Positions 1 through 5,405 of a stretch of DNA of 7,103 bases are shown here, piece by piece (position 1 is the stretch's first letter; every line of letters begins with the position of its first letter). The notes under the pieces were generated by a model that made no database searches, was not told the DNA's origin, and worked only from the letters and a program-made list of their open reading frames with translations. Location of the stretch: the NCBI GenBank assembly GCA_937871415.1, contig CALMQD010000420.1, positions 1 through 7,103 of the forward strand. Direction: 5' to 3'. The stretch comes from an uncultured Phycisphaerales bacterium (lineage in GTDB: Bacteria; Planctomycetota; Phycisphaerae; Phycisphaerales; UBA1924). Both the position numbers and the translations under genes were made by a program.

Positions 1-1341
1 GCGTGGCGCATCCACACGATGGTCGATTTCATGTTCGGACGCCCGGTCGCCATCGCGTCGGGCGCTCCCGACCCGGCGAAGCGCCGCCTCATCGAGCGCG
101 TGCTCGAAGCGGTGTGGGAAGCCTCCGGCGGGATCGCCCTCATGCAGGACCTCGCGCTCCTCGGGCACGTCTACGGGCACGTCGACCTCATCGTCCGTGT
201 GGTCGACAGGCCGGCGCGCGGTTCCGACTCGGATCCGTCCGACCAGCCCAGCCCCGGCGACGACGAAACCGTCACCCACGCCGCACGGTGCGTGCGCGTC
301 GAGGTCGTCGAGCCGACGCGCGGCGTGGCGCTCCTCAACGAGCAGGACTACCGCAAGATCAGCGCCTATGTGCTGCGTTACCGGCGTCAGACCCGCTCTG
401 TCCGTCGTCCCGGCGTGGGCGAAGAGTTCGCCGCGGGCGTGCGCAGCGCCGGTTCGGGCCTTCTGCGCCGGCTCATGGGCAATGCGGGGCGCGCCCAGGA
501 CCCCGTGAGCGCCCCCAGCCGCGAGAGTGTCACCGTGACCGAGGTGCTCACCGGCGCCTGGCGCCAGGTGTTCGAGCACCCCGGCGATGAACGCGGCGGG
601 GTGCCGAGGCTGGTCGAGGAGGGACCCGCGCTCGTCGACGCGTCGCGCCCCATCGGTCTCGGCCCGCCGGTCGTTCACATCCAGAACATCTCGCAGCCCT
701 TCGTGTACGAGGGCCTGGGCGAGGTCGAGCCGCTCGTGCCCCTCCAGGACGAACTCAACACGCGTCTGAGCGATCGCGCCAGCCGCGTGACCCTGGCGAG
801 CTTCAAGATGCTCCTGGCCAAGGGCCTCTCCGACGTGGAGGGGCTGGCGGTCGCCCCCGGCGTGGTGTGGCAGACGGACAACCCCGACGCGCGCGTGGAG
901 AGTTTCGGGGGCGACGCGTCGAGCCCGAGCGAAGACCGGCACGTCGAGGAGATCCGCGAGGCGATGGACAAGGTCTCGGGCGTGCCGCCGCTCGCCGCGG
1001 GCGTGGTGCGCGCCAAGATCGGCAATCTGTCCAGCGAGAACGCGCTGCGCGTGACGCTCATGGGCCTGCTCTCGAAGACCGCGCGCAAGCGCGTGGGCTA
1101 CGGGCACGGCATCGGCGAGGCGTGCCGCCTGATCCTCGAAGCGCTCGACCGCCTGGGGATTCTGGCGACCACCGAGCAGGAGCGCACCGCGCGGGTGGAG
1201 TGGCCCGACCCACTCCCGCGAGACGAGCGCGATGCGCTGGACGCCGCGGCACGGAAGATCGAACTGGGCGTGAGCCGCGAGCGCGTGCTCGCGGAGCTCG
1301 GCTACACGAGTTCGCGGGAGCCGACGCCGCCGGTCGAGTAA
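1..1341 (+). CDS. Phage portal protein, SPP1 gp6-like (5' partial)
   Basis: The portal forms the dodecameric ring at one capsid vertex through which the terminase packages DNA and to which the neck attaches. The frame is open from base 1, so the true start lies left of the window. The ATG at 19 falls inside the conserved N-terminal stretch IHTMVDFMFGRPV, which matches the 'ivdflfGkPv' signature of the SPP1 gp6-like family. Numbering from that Met, residues 38-60 (GIALMQDLALLGHVYGHVDLIV) fit the early helix and strand of the family, and 220-250 and 305-370 (VSGVPPLAAGVV, then the SSENALRVTLMGLLSKTARKR helix) fit the wing, clip and stem regions. The C-terminal KIELGVSRERVLAELGY also fits. About 446 residues are visible, close to full length. 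Residues 64-86 and 128-170 are low-complexity, probably surface loops. The scaffold and capsid genes follow, as is usual. The family call is firm; the subfamily is inference. Confidence 0.88.
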   Translation, partial: AWRIHTMVDFMFGRPVAIASGAPDPAKRRLIERVLEAVWEASGGIALMQDLALLGHVYGHVDLIVRVVDRPARGSDSDPSDQPSPGDDETVTHAARCVRVEVVEPTRGVALLNEQDYRKISAYVLRYRRQTRSVRRPGVGEEFAAGVRSAGSGLLRRLMGNAGRAQDPVSAPSRESVTVTEVLTGAWRQVFEHPGDERGGVPRLVEEGPALVDASRPIGLGPPVVHIQNISQPFVYEGLGEVEPLVPLQDELNTRLSDRASRVTLASFKMLLAKGLSDVEGLAVAPGVVWQTDNPDARVESFGGDASSPSEDRHVEEIREAMDKVSGVPPLAAGVVRAKIGNLSSENALRVTLMGLLSKTARKRVGYGHGIGEACRLILEALDRLGILATTEQERTARVEWPDPLPRDERDALDAAARKIELGVSRERVLAELGYTSSREPTPPVE

Positions 1342-1342
1342 A

Positions 1343-1360
1343 CCCCGCGCCGGGGCGCGG
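1343..1360 (+). repeat. GC-rich alternative hairpins just after the portal stop
   Basis: Two overlapping perfect inverted repeats can form here: CCCCG/CGGGG (1343-1347 with 1351-1355, 3-nt loop) or CCGCGC/GCGCGG (1345-1350 with 1355-1360, 4-nt loop). They exclude each other. No T-tract follows, so a classical intrinsic terminator is not supported. The element begins one base after the portal TAA and could trim the mRNA end or attenuate read-through. In DNA this GC-rich a chance origin is possible. Confidence 0.4.
1347..1359 (+). repeat. 13-nt repeat copy 1 (GCGCCGGGGCGCG)
   Basis: The same 13 bases recur exactly at 2075-2087. Both copies lie in leaders, one before the scaffold-like gene and one before the capsid gene, and both lie inside hairpin-forming sequence. 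Exact identity is what is seen; a shared function is inference. Confidence 0.45.
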
Positions 1361-1434
1361 CCCAGCAACGCAAGCACCGACATCGAGTCCGGTCTCGAAA
1401 CACGGATGGGCAACCAATCAACGGGAGGTGGGTC

Positions 1435-1950
1435 ATGAACGAACAGAATGCAGCAACCGAGCCGGGCGCGACCGCCGACGCCGGCGCACAAGCCCCGGCC
1501 CTCGACGGCCTGCACGAACAACTGGCGACCGCGCGTCGCGAACTCGACGAAAGCCGGCGCCTGCTCGAGCGTGCGATCGCCGATCGCGACACGGCGCGCG
1601 CGGTCTTTGACGCCGGGGCGATCGACCTCGACGCCGCCGCGGCGTTGGTCGAGAAGATCGTCGCCCAGGAGGCGGGGCTGAGCGTCTCGGACGCGGTGTC
1701 GCGCCTCAAGCAGAGCAAGCCGATGCTGTTCCGGGCGCGGACCAGGGGGCGTGCCGACGGGCGCTGGTCGCCGCCCGCCGGAACCGCCGAGGGCCAACGC
1801 GCGGGGGCGTCTCACGGCCGCGGCGCGATGGCCGCGCGATTCGAGCCCGATGCCGGCCGTCAACTCGCCGAGGTCGCGCGAGAGGCACGCGAGAGCGGCG
1901 ATCGCGGTGCGCTCCTCGCCTACCTCCGCCTCCGCCGCGAAGCGGTGTGA
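1435..1950 (+). CDS. Putative capsid scaffolding protein
   Basis: Scaffolding proteins guide major capsid subunits into a procapsid of the right size and then leave or are degraded. This 171-residue protein sits between portal and major capsid genes, the usual position. Residues 1-24 are a disordered Ala/Glu/Gly leader. Residues 25-57 (LHEQLATARRELDESRRLLERAI) are a clear amphipathic charged helix, likely coiled coil. Residues 59-79 form a second helix, and 83-100 (VSDAVSRLKQSKPMLF) match the 'LKxxKPxLF' pattern common in phage scaffold proteins. After a Gly/Arg-rich linker (101-132) comes a C-terminal helix (140-171) that may bind the capsid protein. The start is set by GGGAGGTG at 1423-1430, about 6 nt before ATG. 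No protease motif is visible, so maturation cleavage would need another gene. An alternative is an unrelated coiled-coil head protein. Confidence 0.6.
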   Translation: MNEQNAATEPGATADAGAQAPALDGLHEQLATARRELDESRRLLERAIADRDTARAVFDAGAIDLDAAAALVEKIVAQEAGLSVSDAVSRLKQSKPMLFRARTRGRADGRWSPPAGTAEGQRAGASHGRGAMAARFEPDAGRQLAEVAREARESGDRGALLAYLRLRREAV

Positions 1951-2074
1951 GCGGATCGAACCGGTCGGTGAGCGATCGAGGTTGCTCGGCTTAAGCGCCC
2001 ACGGGCGCGGGCCGGCACGCAAGTACGGCAGACAAGCACGCGGGTGAGGGGGAGAGCCACCCCGCTTGCGCGCA

Positions 2075-2087
2075 GCGCCGGGGCGCG
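2075..2087 (+). repeat. 13-nt repeat copy 2 (GCGCCGGGGCGCG)
   Basis: This is an exact copy of 1347-1359, located 57 nt before the capsid ATG. The copy before the scaffold-like gene ends 75 nt before its ATG. Here it forms the left part of the 2079-2102 hairpin cluster. Confidence 0.45.
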
Positions 2088-2109
2088 TCGCCCCGACGCG
2101 CCTTGGGGC
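2079..2109 (+). repeat. Nested mutually exclusive hairpins upstream of the capsid gene
   Basis: Three overlapping perfect pairings are visible: CGGGGCG/CGCCCCG (2079-2085 with 2089-2095, 3-nt loop), GGCGCGTC/GACGCGCC (2082-2089 with 2095-2102, 5-nt loop) and GCCCC/GGGGC (2090-2094 with 2105-2109). Forming one breaks the next, the geometry of a switch or attenuator. There is no T-tract. Whether it works as RNA, or as an operator in DNA, cannot be told from sequence. Confidence 0.45.
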
Positions 2110-2131
2110 ACAGGAACTCACACACGGAAAC

Positions 2132-2137
2132 AGGAGG
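2132..2137 (+). promoter_or_regulatory. Shine-Dalgarno AGGAGG fixing the capsid start
   Basis: AGGAGG lies 7 nt before the ATG at 2145. The reading frame is open further upstream, with a TTG at 2103, but that codon has no ribosome site and its encoded residues do not resemble the family N-terminus. The start at 2145 gives MAFTGKATFS, which does. Confidence 0.85.
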
Positions 2138-2144
2138 ATCGGTC

Positions 2145-3317
2145 ATGGCATTCACGGGCAAGGCGACGTTCTCGGCGGGCGCGGACCTGCCGGAACTGGT
2201 CGAAGACGTTTCGGACATCGTCGGCATCGTCTCCCCCTACGAGACGGCGCTCCTGAACCATCTGGGCGACGCCAAACGCGCCGCGCGCAGCACCATCCAC
2301 GAGTGGATCGAGGACACGCTCCTCCCCAACACCGACACGATCAACCAGACCACCTTCACCCCCAACGCGCAGGACGCCACGAGCGTGACGGTCTCCAACG
2401 GCGGGCGGTTCAAGGTCGGCGACCAGGTGCGTCCCGACGGCGCGCGCGAGGTCCTGTTCGTCACCGGCGTTGCGGGGAACGTTCTCACCGTCGTGCGCCG
2501 GTACGGTTCGACCAGCGCCAGCAACCTCAGCAACGGGCAGAAACGGTTCATCCTGGGCAACGCGGCCCTGGAAGGCGACGACCGCCCCGCCACCCAGTTC
2601 ACCACGCGGGTCCGGCGTCGCAACTACACGCAGATTTTCACCGCCGGCGTCGAGGTCTCGGGCTCCATGCGCGCCGCCCGGACCGCCGGCGTCGCCGACG
2701 AGGTCGACTTCCAGAAGCAGGAGCGCCTGCGCGAACTGCTGCGCGACCTGGAGAACTGCGTCATCAACGGCGTCGCGCCCGCCGCGACTCAGCAGGGTTC
2801 GAGCACCGTTCGGCGCACCATGAACGGCATCATCCCGTCGCTGGCGACGCACGTCTACACGCCCAACGTCGGACCGATCCCCATCGGCGCCGGCGCGGGC
2901 GCCAACGGGCTGACCGAGACCATCCTCAACACCGCCCTCCGACTCGTCTGGGAGCAGAGCGCCGGGAAGATCGACACCATCCTCGTCTCCGGCGTGCAGA
3001 AGCGCCGGCTCAACGAGTTCGCCGCGACCTACCGCGAGTACGGGCCCACCGACAAGCGGTTCCAGACGGTCGTGAGCGAGTACGAGAGCGACTTCGGCGT
3101 CTGCAAGATCGTGACCTCGCGATGGATGCCCGCCGACAGCATCCTCCTGCTCGATTCCTCTCGCATCGGCGTCCTCCCGCTCATGGGACGTTCCTTCCAC
3201 TACAAGCCTCTTGCCTCCACCGGCGACAGCGAGGTCGGCATGGTGCTGGGCGAGTACACCCTCGAACTCAAGAACGAGAACGCGCACGGGCTGATCCGGG
3301 GTCTGGCGACGGCGTGA
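2145..3317 (+). CDS. Major capsid protein, SU10-like (DUF5309 family)
   Basis: This 390-residue protein builds the icosahedral shell and should have the HK97 fold. The N-terminal part is diagnostic: DVSDIVGIVSPYETALLNHLGDAKRA (21-46), then HEWIEDTLLP (52-61), a pattern I recognise from SU10-type major head proteins. Residues 79-140 form the beta-rich inserted segment of this family (GGRFKVGDQVRP, then EVLFVTGVAGNVLTVVRRYGST). Next come ATQFTTRVRRRNYTQIF (149-165), a long charged helix at 188-205 (spine-like), and a C-terminal domain (265-385) containing ILVSGVQKRRLNEF and LKNENAHGLIRGL. Length is normal for the family and no truncation or frameshift is seen. There is no N-terminal delta domain long enough to replace a scaffold, consistent with the separate scaffold-like gene upstream. 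Its own leader and strong ribosome site suggest high expression. Confidence in the capsid call is high. Confidence 0.9.
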   Translation: MAFTGKATFSAGADLPELVEDVSDIVGIVSPYETALLNHLGDAKRAARSTIHEWIEDTLLPNTDTINQTTFTPNAQDATSVTVSNGGRFKVGDQVRPDGAREVLFVTGVAGNVLTVVRRYGSTSASNLSNGQKRFILGNAALEGDDRPATQFTTRVRRRNYTQIFTAGVEVSGSMRAARTAGVADEVDFQKQERLRELLRDLENCVINGVAPAATQQGSSTVRRTMNGIIPSLATHVYTPNVGPIPIGAGAGANGLTETILNTALRLVWEQSAGKIDTILVSGVQKRRLNEFAATYREYGPTDKRFQTVVSEYESDFGVCKIVTSRWMPADSILLLDSSRIGVLPLMGRSFHYKPLASTGDSEVGMVLGEYTLELKNENAHGLIRGLATA

Positions 3318-3338
3318 CACGGACGCGTGCGCACTCTC

Positions 3339-3382
3339 GGGGCGGGGAGAGGGTTGGGGGGGGTGGGCGTGGGGGGAGGGGG
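3339..3382 (+). repeat. G-rich tract with quadruplex potential after the capsid gene
   Basis: Seven runs of three or more G (4, 4, 3, 8, 3, 6 and 5) occur in 44 bases with spacers of 1-3 nt, which satisfies the usual G-quadruplex pattern several times over. The G's are on the coding strand, so the mRNA could fold too. The tract begins 22 nt after the capsid stop and lies about 100 nt before the next start. It could pause transcription or shield the capsid mRNA 3' end, lowering expression of downstream genes relative to capsid; this is inference. Confidence 0.6.
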
Positions 3383-3450
3383 CGAGCGCGGGGAGAAATC
3401 CTCGCGCCGCCTTTGCAAGGGACCATCAGGCCGCTGGTATCGCAAGGCAC

Positions 3451-3469
3451 GCCGCGCCCCGTGCGCGGC
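3451..3469 (+). repeat. Perfect 7-bp hairpin before the adaptor gene
   Basis: GCCGCGC (3451-3457) pairs with GCGCGGC (3463-3469) around a 5-nt loop, 2 nt before the AAAGGGG ribosome site. No T-tract follows. Its position fits an RNA element setting ribosome access or mRNA 5' stability. Confidence 0.45.
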
Positions 3470-3485
3470 AGAAAGGGGTGGGGTC

Positions 3486-4133
3486 ATGTTCGCGACCGAT
3501 CGAGACCTGCTCGTCATCGAGCCCGCGCTGTTCCGCGACGTCGGGTTCGCCGCCCTGGTGCGCGGGCGCGCCACGGGGAGCATCGCTTCCGGCGTGCTCA
3601 CCGTCAGCGGGATCAACCTCGCGGCGCTCGGCGTCGACGCCGGGAGCGTCGTGCTCGTCAACGACGTTGCGCTGGAGGTGATCGAACGGCTCTCCGCCAC
3701 AACCGCGAGCGTCTCGCTCCTGCGCGCGTCCGCCGCTGCGCCCGCCGTCGCGCCCGCGAACCTCGCGAGCGCGTCGGTCGTGGTGCCCACGTTTGCGCCG
3801 CAGATCCAGGCCGCCCACGCGCGCATCCTGCGCGCCGCGGGCCTCGACCCCCAGGCGCCCGAGATCGGCGCGAGCGGCACCACGCCCGGGGAAGCGATGA
3901 TCCTCAACACCGAGGCGCTTCGCGCCGTCGAGTGTCTCGGGGCGCTCGAAGCCATCTACCGCGCCGCGTCGGCGCTGGGCGGGCCCGACTCGCCCGAGGC
4001 CAAGCGGGCCGACCAGTACGCCCAGCGCTACGAACGCGAACTGCGCCGCACCGGCGTGGTGCTCGACCTCGACGCCGACGGCGCGCCCGACGCCCGCCGC
4101 GCCGCCGGACTCACGCGCGTCCGCAGAGTCTGA
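3486..4133 (+). CDS. Putative head completion / head-tail adaptor protein
   Basis: I do not recognise a named family with certainty; the role is inferred from position (first gene after the capsid) and layout. The 215-residue protein starts MFATDRDLLVIEPALFRDV. An N-terminal beta-rich part follows (33-80: SGVLTVSGINLAALGVDAGSVVLVND and LEVIERLSATTASVSLLRA), then an Ala-rich linker (81-98). A helical part (103-190) includes QIQAAHARILRAAGLD and a helix ending AKRADQYAQRYERELRR, much like the last helix of phage gp6/gp36-type connector proteins. Near the C-terminus, D194-x-D196-x-D198-G199-x-x-D202 looks like a calcium-binding loop. AAAGGGG at 3472-3478, 7 nt before ATG, fixes the start. The frame is open further upstream through the G-rich tract, but that would encode low-complexity Gly/Arg. 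Alternative: another neck or minor head protein. Confidence 0.5.
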   Translation: MFATDRDLLVIEPALFRDVGFAALVRGRATGSIASGVLTVSGINLAALGVDAGSVVLVNDVALEVIERLSATTASVSLLRASAAAPAVAPANLASASVVVPTFAPQIQAAHARILRAAGLDPQAPEIGASGTTPGEAMILNTEALRAVECLGALEAIYRAASALGGPDSPEAKRADQYAQRYERELRRTGVVLDLDADGAPDARRAAGLTRVRRV

Positions 4134-4144
4134 GCGCGCCCCGT

Positions 4145-4158
4145 CCCCCCCCCCCCCC
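4145..4158 (+). repeat. 14-C homopolymer upstream of a GTG-started gene
   Basis: Fourteen consecutive C lie 13 nt before the Shine-Dalgarno and 26 nt before the GTG at 4185. It is outside both flanking genes. Such a tract is prone to replication slippage and also to sequencing error, so its exact length is uncertain. Confidence 0.85.
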
Positions 4159-4171
4159 GACACGAACGACC

Positions 4172-4179
4172 AAGGAGGT
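4172..4179 (+). promoter_or_regulatory. Near-perfect Shine-Dalgarno AAGGAGGT deciding a GTG start
   Basis: AAGGAGGT lies 5-6 nt before the GTG at 4185. It is the best ribosome site in the window and makes the GTG start secure. No competing ATG is near. Confidence 0.85.
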
Positions 4180-4184
4180 AACCC

Positions 4185-4649
4185 GTGCTCATCAACTCGC
4201 CCGGCGCTGTGACACTCGGTGACCTGACGCTCGGCGGCGTCGAGCGCATCGTCATCGAGCGCAGCGCCCACCGCGTACTCGAAGAGTGGACCGACGGCGG
4301 GCGCTACCCCGTCTACGCCGACGTGCCCGCGCAGCGCATCTCCGTGCGGCTCGAACGGCGCACCAGCGACGGCCGCTCGCTCGGCGTCTCCGACCTCGCG
4401 CCCGGCTACATGGGCGAACTGCGGTTCTTCGCCGGCGCCCACGCGCTCGACACCCCGCGCACCGCCGAGGTCCGCGTGCTCGTCGTCGTCACCGGCGTGC
4501 GCTACGAGCTCGAACGAGAGCCCGCGCGGCAGATCATCACCATGCTCGGCGTGTCGGACAAGGTCGACGAAGACCCCGTCTCCGTCGCCTACGACGGCGC
4601 CGCGGCGCCGAGCGCCGCGTCCGCCGAACCCAGCGGAGGAGCCTCGTGA
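4185..4649 (+). CDS. Small beta-rich virion protein, possible tail-tube/neck type
   Basis: This 154-residue protein is not assigned to a family by me. What is visible: alternating strands from residue 9 (VTLGDLTLGGVERIVIERSA), then VLEEWTDGGRYPVYADVPAQRISVRLERR (31-59), GELRFFAG (77-84), and AEVRVLVVVTGVRYELEREPARQIITMLGVS (94-124), ending PVSVAYDG. A flexible Ala/Ser/Pro tail follows (139-154). The TGVRYELER-to-IITMLGVS alternation and DEDPVSV resemble the end of small phage tail-tube-like beta-sandwich proteins, but this is a pattern impression only. No signal peptide or membrane segment. The stop codon overlaps the next start (GTGA at 4646-4649), so the two are translationally coupled and may be made in similar amounts. 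Position after the adaptor supports a neck or tail role. Confidence 0.5.
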   Translation: MLINSPGAVTLGDLTLGGVERIVIERSAHRVLEEWTDGGRYPVYADVPAQRISVRLERRTSDGRSLGVSDLAPGYMGELRFFAGAHALDTPRTAEVRVLVVVTGVRYELEREPARQIITMLGVSDKVDEDPVSVAYDGAAAPSAASAEPSGGAS

Positions 4650-5023
4650 TCAAGTTCAACGCCGATTCCATCTTCGGCGAAGCCCCCGCGAGGCTCACCA
4701 TCGGCCCCGCGGGCGACATGGTGGTGCCCAACTCGCGCCTCAGCCCCTTCTCGCCCGGCTCGCAGGCCGTCGGACCGCTCGAACTGACGCTCAAGGTCGT
4801 CGGCCGCCTGGTGGTCGACACCGACGCGGAACTCGACGGGTACCTGGGCTATCTCAACAGCCTGCTCACGCACCCGCCGCTGACCGCCACGGTTTCAGAC
4901 GACACCGGGCGCGAATGGACCAGCATGTCGTTCGTGCGCTTCGAGCCCACCGGCCCGATCGAGCGCGGGCGCCGGGTCTCGCTGGGGTTCGAAGCCACCT
5001 TTGTGCGGTTCCTCACGCCCTGA
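4646..5023 (+). CDS. Small beta-rich virion protein coupled to the preceding gene
   Basis: This 125-residue protein is of unknown family. GTG is chosen as start because GGAGG at 4635-4639 lies 6 nt upstream, inside the end of the preceding gene, and because the encoded MIKFNADSIFGEAPARLTIG is a coherent N-terminus. The frame continues upstream but there it is an Arg-rich shadow of the neighbour. Residues 41-60 (VGPLELTLKVVGRLVVDTDA) and 79-120 (LTATVSDDTGREW, FVRFEPTGPIERGRRVSLGFEATFVRF) look like strands of a beta-sandwich, with a helix at 61-74. The length and strand-rich profile recall tail completion, tail terminator or tail-tube subunits. Its overlap with the previous gene suggests joint function or stoichiometry. 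The gene is intact; the specific role is open. Confidence 0.5.
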   Translation: MIKFNADSIFGEAPARLTIGPAGDMVVPNSRLSPFSPGSQAVGPLELTLKVVGRLVVDTDAELDGYLGYLNSLLTHPPLTATVSDDTGREWTSMSFVRFEPTGPIERGRRVSLGFEATFVRFLTP

Positions 5024-5069
5024 TCGCGGAGTGCGCGAGGGCCGCAACGTACCGGGCGGAACAACGCCC
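5024..5069 (+). repeat. Two short hairpins in the leader of the TM/coiled-coil gene
   Basis: TCGCG/CGCGA (5024-5028 with 5034-5038, 5-nt loop) begins immediately after the preceding stop. GGGCG/CGCCC (5054-5058 with 5065-5069, loop GAACAA) ends 1 nt before the ribosome site GGGAGGAGGG. The stems are only 5 bp and could be chance. Confidence 0.3.
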
Positions 5070-5084
5070 AGGGAGGAGGGAGTC

Positions 5085-5393
5085 ATGGTCGAAGTCGACG
5101 CCGTGTCGGCCCTGGCGCAGCTGGGCGCCGCGGGCGTGATCGGGTGGATGTGGCTTTCCGAACGGCGCGCCGCCGGGGAGCGCGAGCGTCAGATCCGCGA
5201 GTCTCACGAAGCCCTGATGAACGAGCGCGCCCAGCTCGACGTGCTCGTCCGGGCCCTCGAGGGCAACACCCGCGCCGTGACCGCGCTCGAAGCCGGCCAG
5301 CGCGAACTCATCCGTGTGATCGGGCACGCCGGGGACCGGCGGGTGACCCAGCACGAGCCCGACGGCGCGGTTCCCCGGGCCAATGGCGCGTGA
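5085..5393 (+). CDS. Single-TM coiled-coil protein, possibly holin/spanin-like
   Basis: This 102-residue protein has one hydrophobic segment at about residues 7-24 (VSALAQLGAAGVIGWMWL) with no signal-peptidase or lipobox motif, followed by RR and a long charged helix (26-80: ERRAAGERERQIRESHEALMNERAQLDVLVRALEGNTRAVTALEAGQRELI) that should form a coiled coil. Residues 82-102 are polar and disordered. The start at 5085 follows GGGAGGAGGG (5071-5080), a strong site. This architecture occurs in small phage membrane proteins of holin or lysis type encoded near the end of structural modules, but nothing here proves lysis function, and no endolysin is next to it. It could instead anchor particles to the membrane. 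It is the last gene of the module: 26 nt later an unrelated gene begins with its own promoter. Confidence 0.5.
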   Translation: MVEVDAVSALAQLGAAGVIGWMWLSERRAAGERERQIRESHEALMNERAQLDVLVRALEGNTRAVTALEAGQRELIRVIGHAGDRRVTQHEPDGAVPRANGA

Positions 5394-5405
5394 CGCGCCG
5401 GGCCG

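Larger units (their letters stand above)
1951..2144 (+). promoter_or_regulatory. Long structured leader of the major capsid gene
   Basis: This 194-nt gap is the longest non-coding stretch in the module and precedes the gene needed in highest amount. No convincing sigma-70 -35/-10 pair is visible. It contains the short inverted repeat GCGCC/GGCGC around 1996-2009 and a cluster of mutually exclusive hairpins at 2079-2109, then an A/C-rich unstructured stretch leading into a strong Shine-Dalgarno. I see no small gene in it. A role as a 5' UTR controlling capsid output is inference. Confidence 0.4.

Noticed and set aside
1951..2020. Possible promoter around TTGCTC (1982-1987) upstream of the capsid gene
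   Set aside because: No -10-like hexamer lies at 16-19 nt from it; the region is too GC-rich for a supported call.
2118..3320. A 400-codon - strand open frame opposite the capsid gene
   Set aside because: It is an antisense shadow created by codon bias. It has no ribosome site or recognisable domain, and its span almost exactly mirrors the capsid gene.
3327..3485. N-terminal extension of the adaptor gene through the G-rich tract
   Set aside because: The frame is open, but the encoded residues are Gly/Arg low complexity and a ribosome site precedes the ATG at 3486.
2066..4222. A very long + strand open frame (over 700 codons) running across the capsid and adaptor genes
   Set aside because: Its product is Arg/His/Pro-rich low-complexity sequence, the usual shadow of GC-rich genes in another frame. 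The capsid frame has a clear family match and ribosome site.
3426..4442. A 338-codon - strand open frame opposite the adaptor gene and its neighbour
   Set aside because: It crosses two good + strand genes and the 14-C tract, its composition is Gly/Ala/Arg shadow-like, and no family is recognised.
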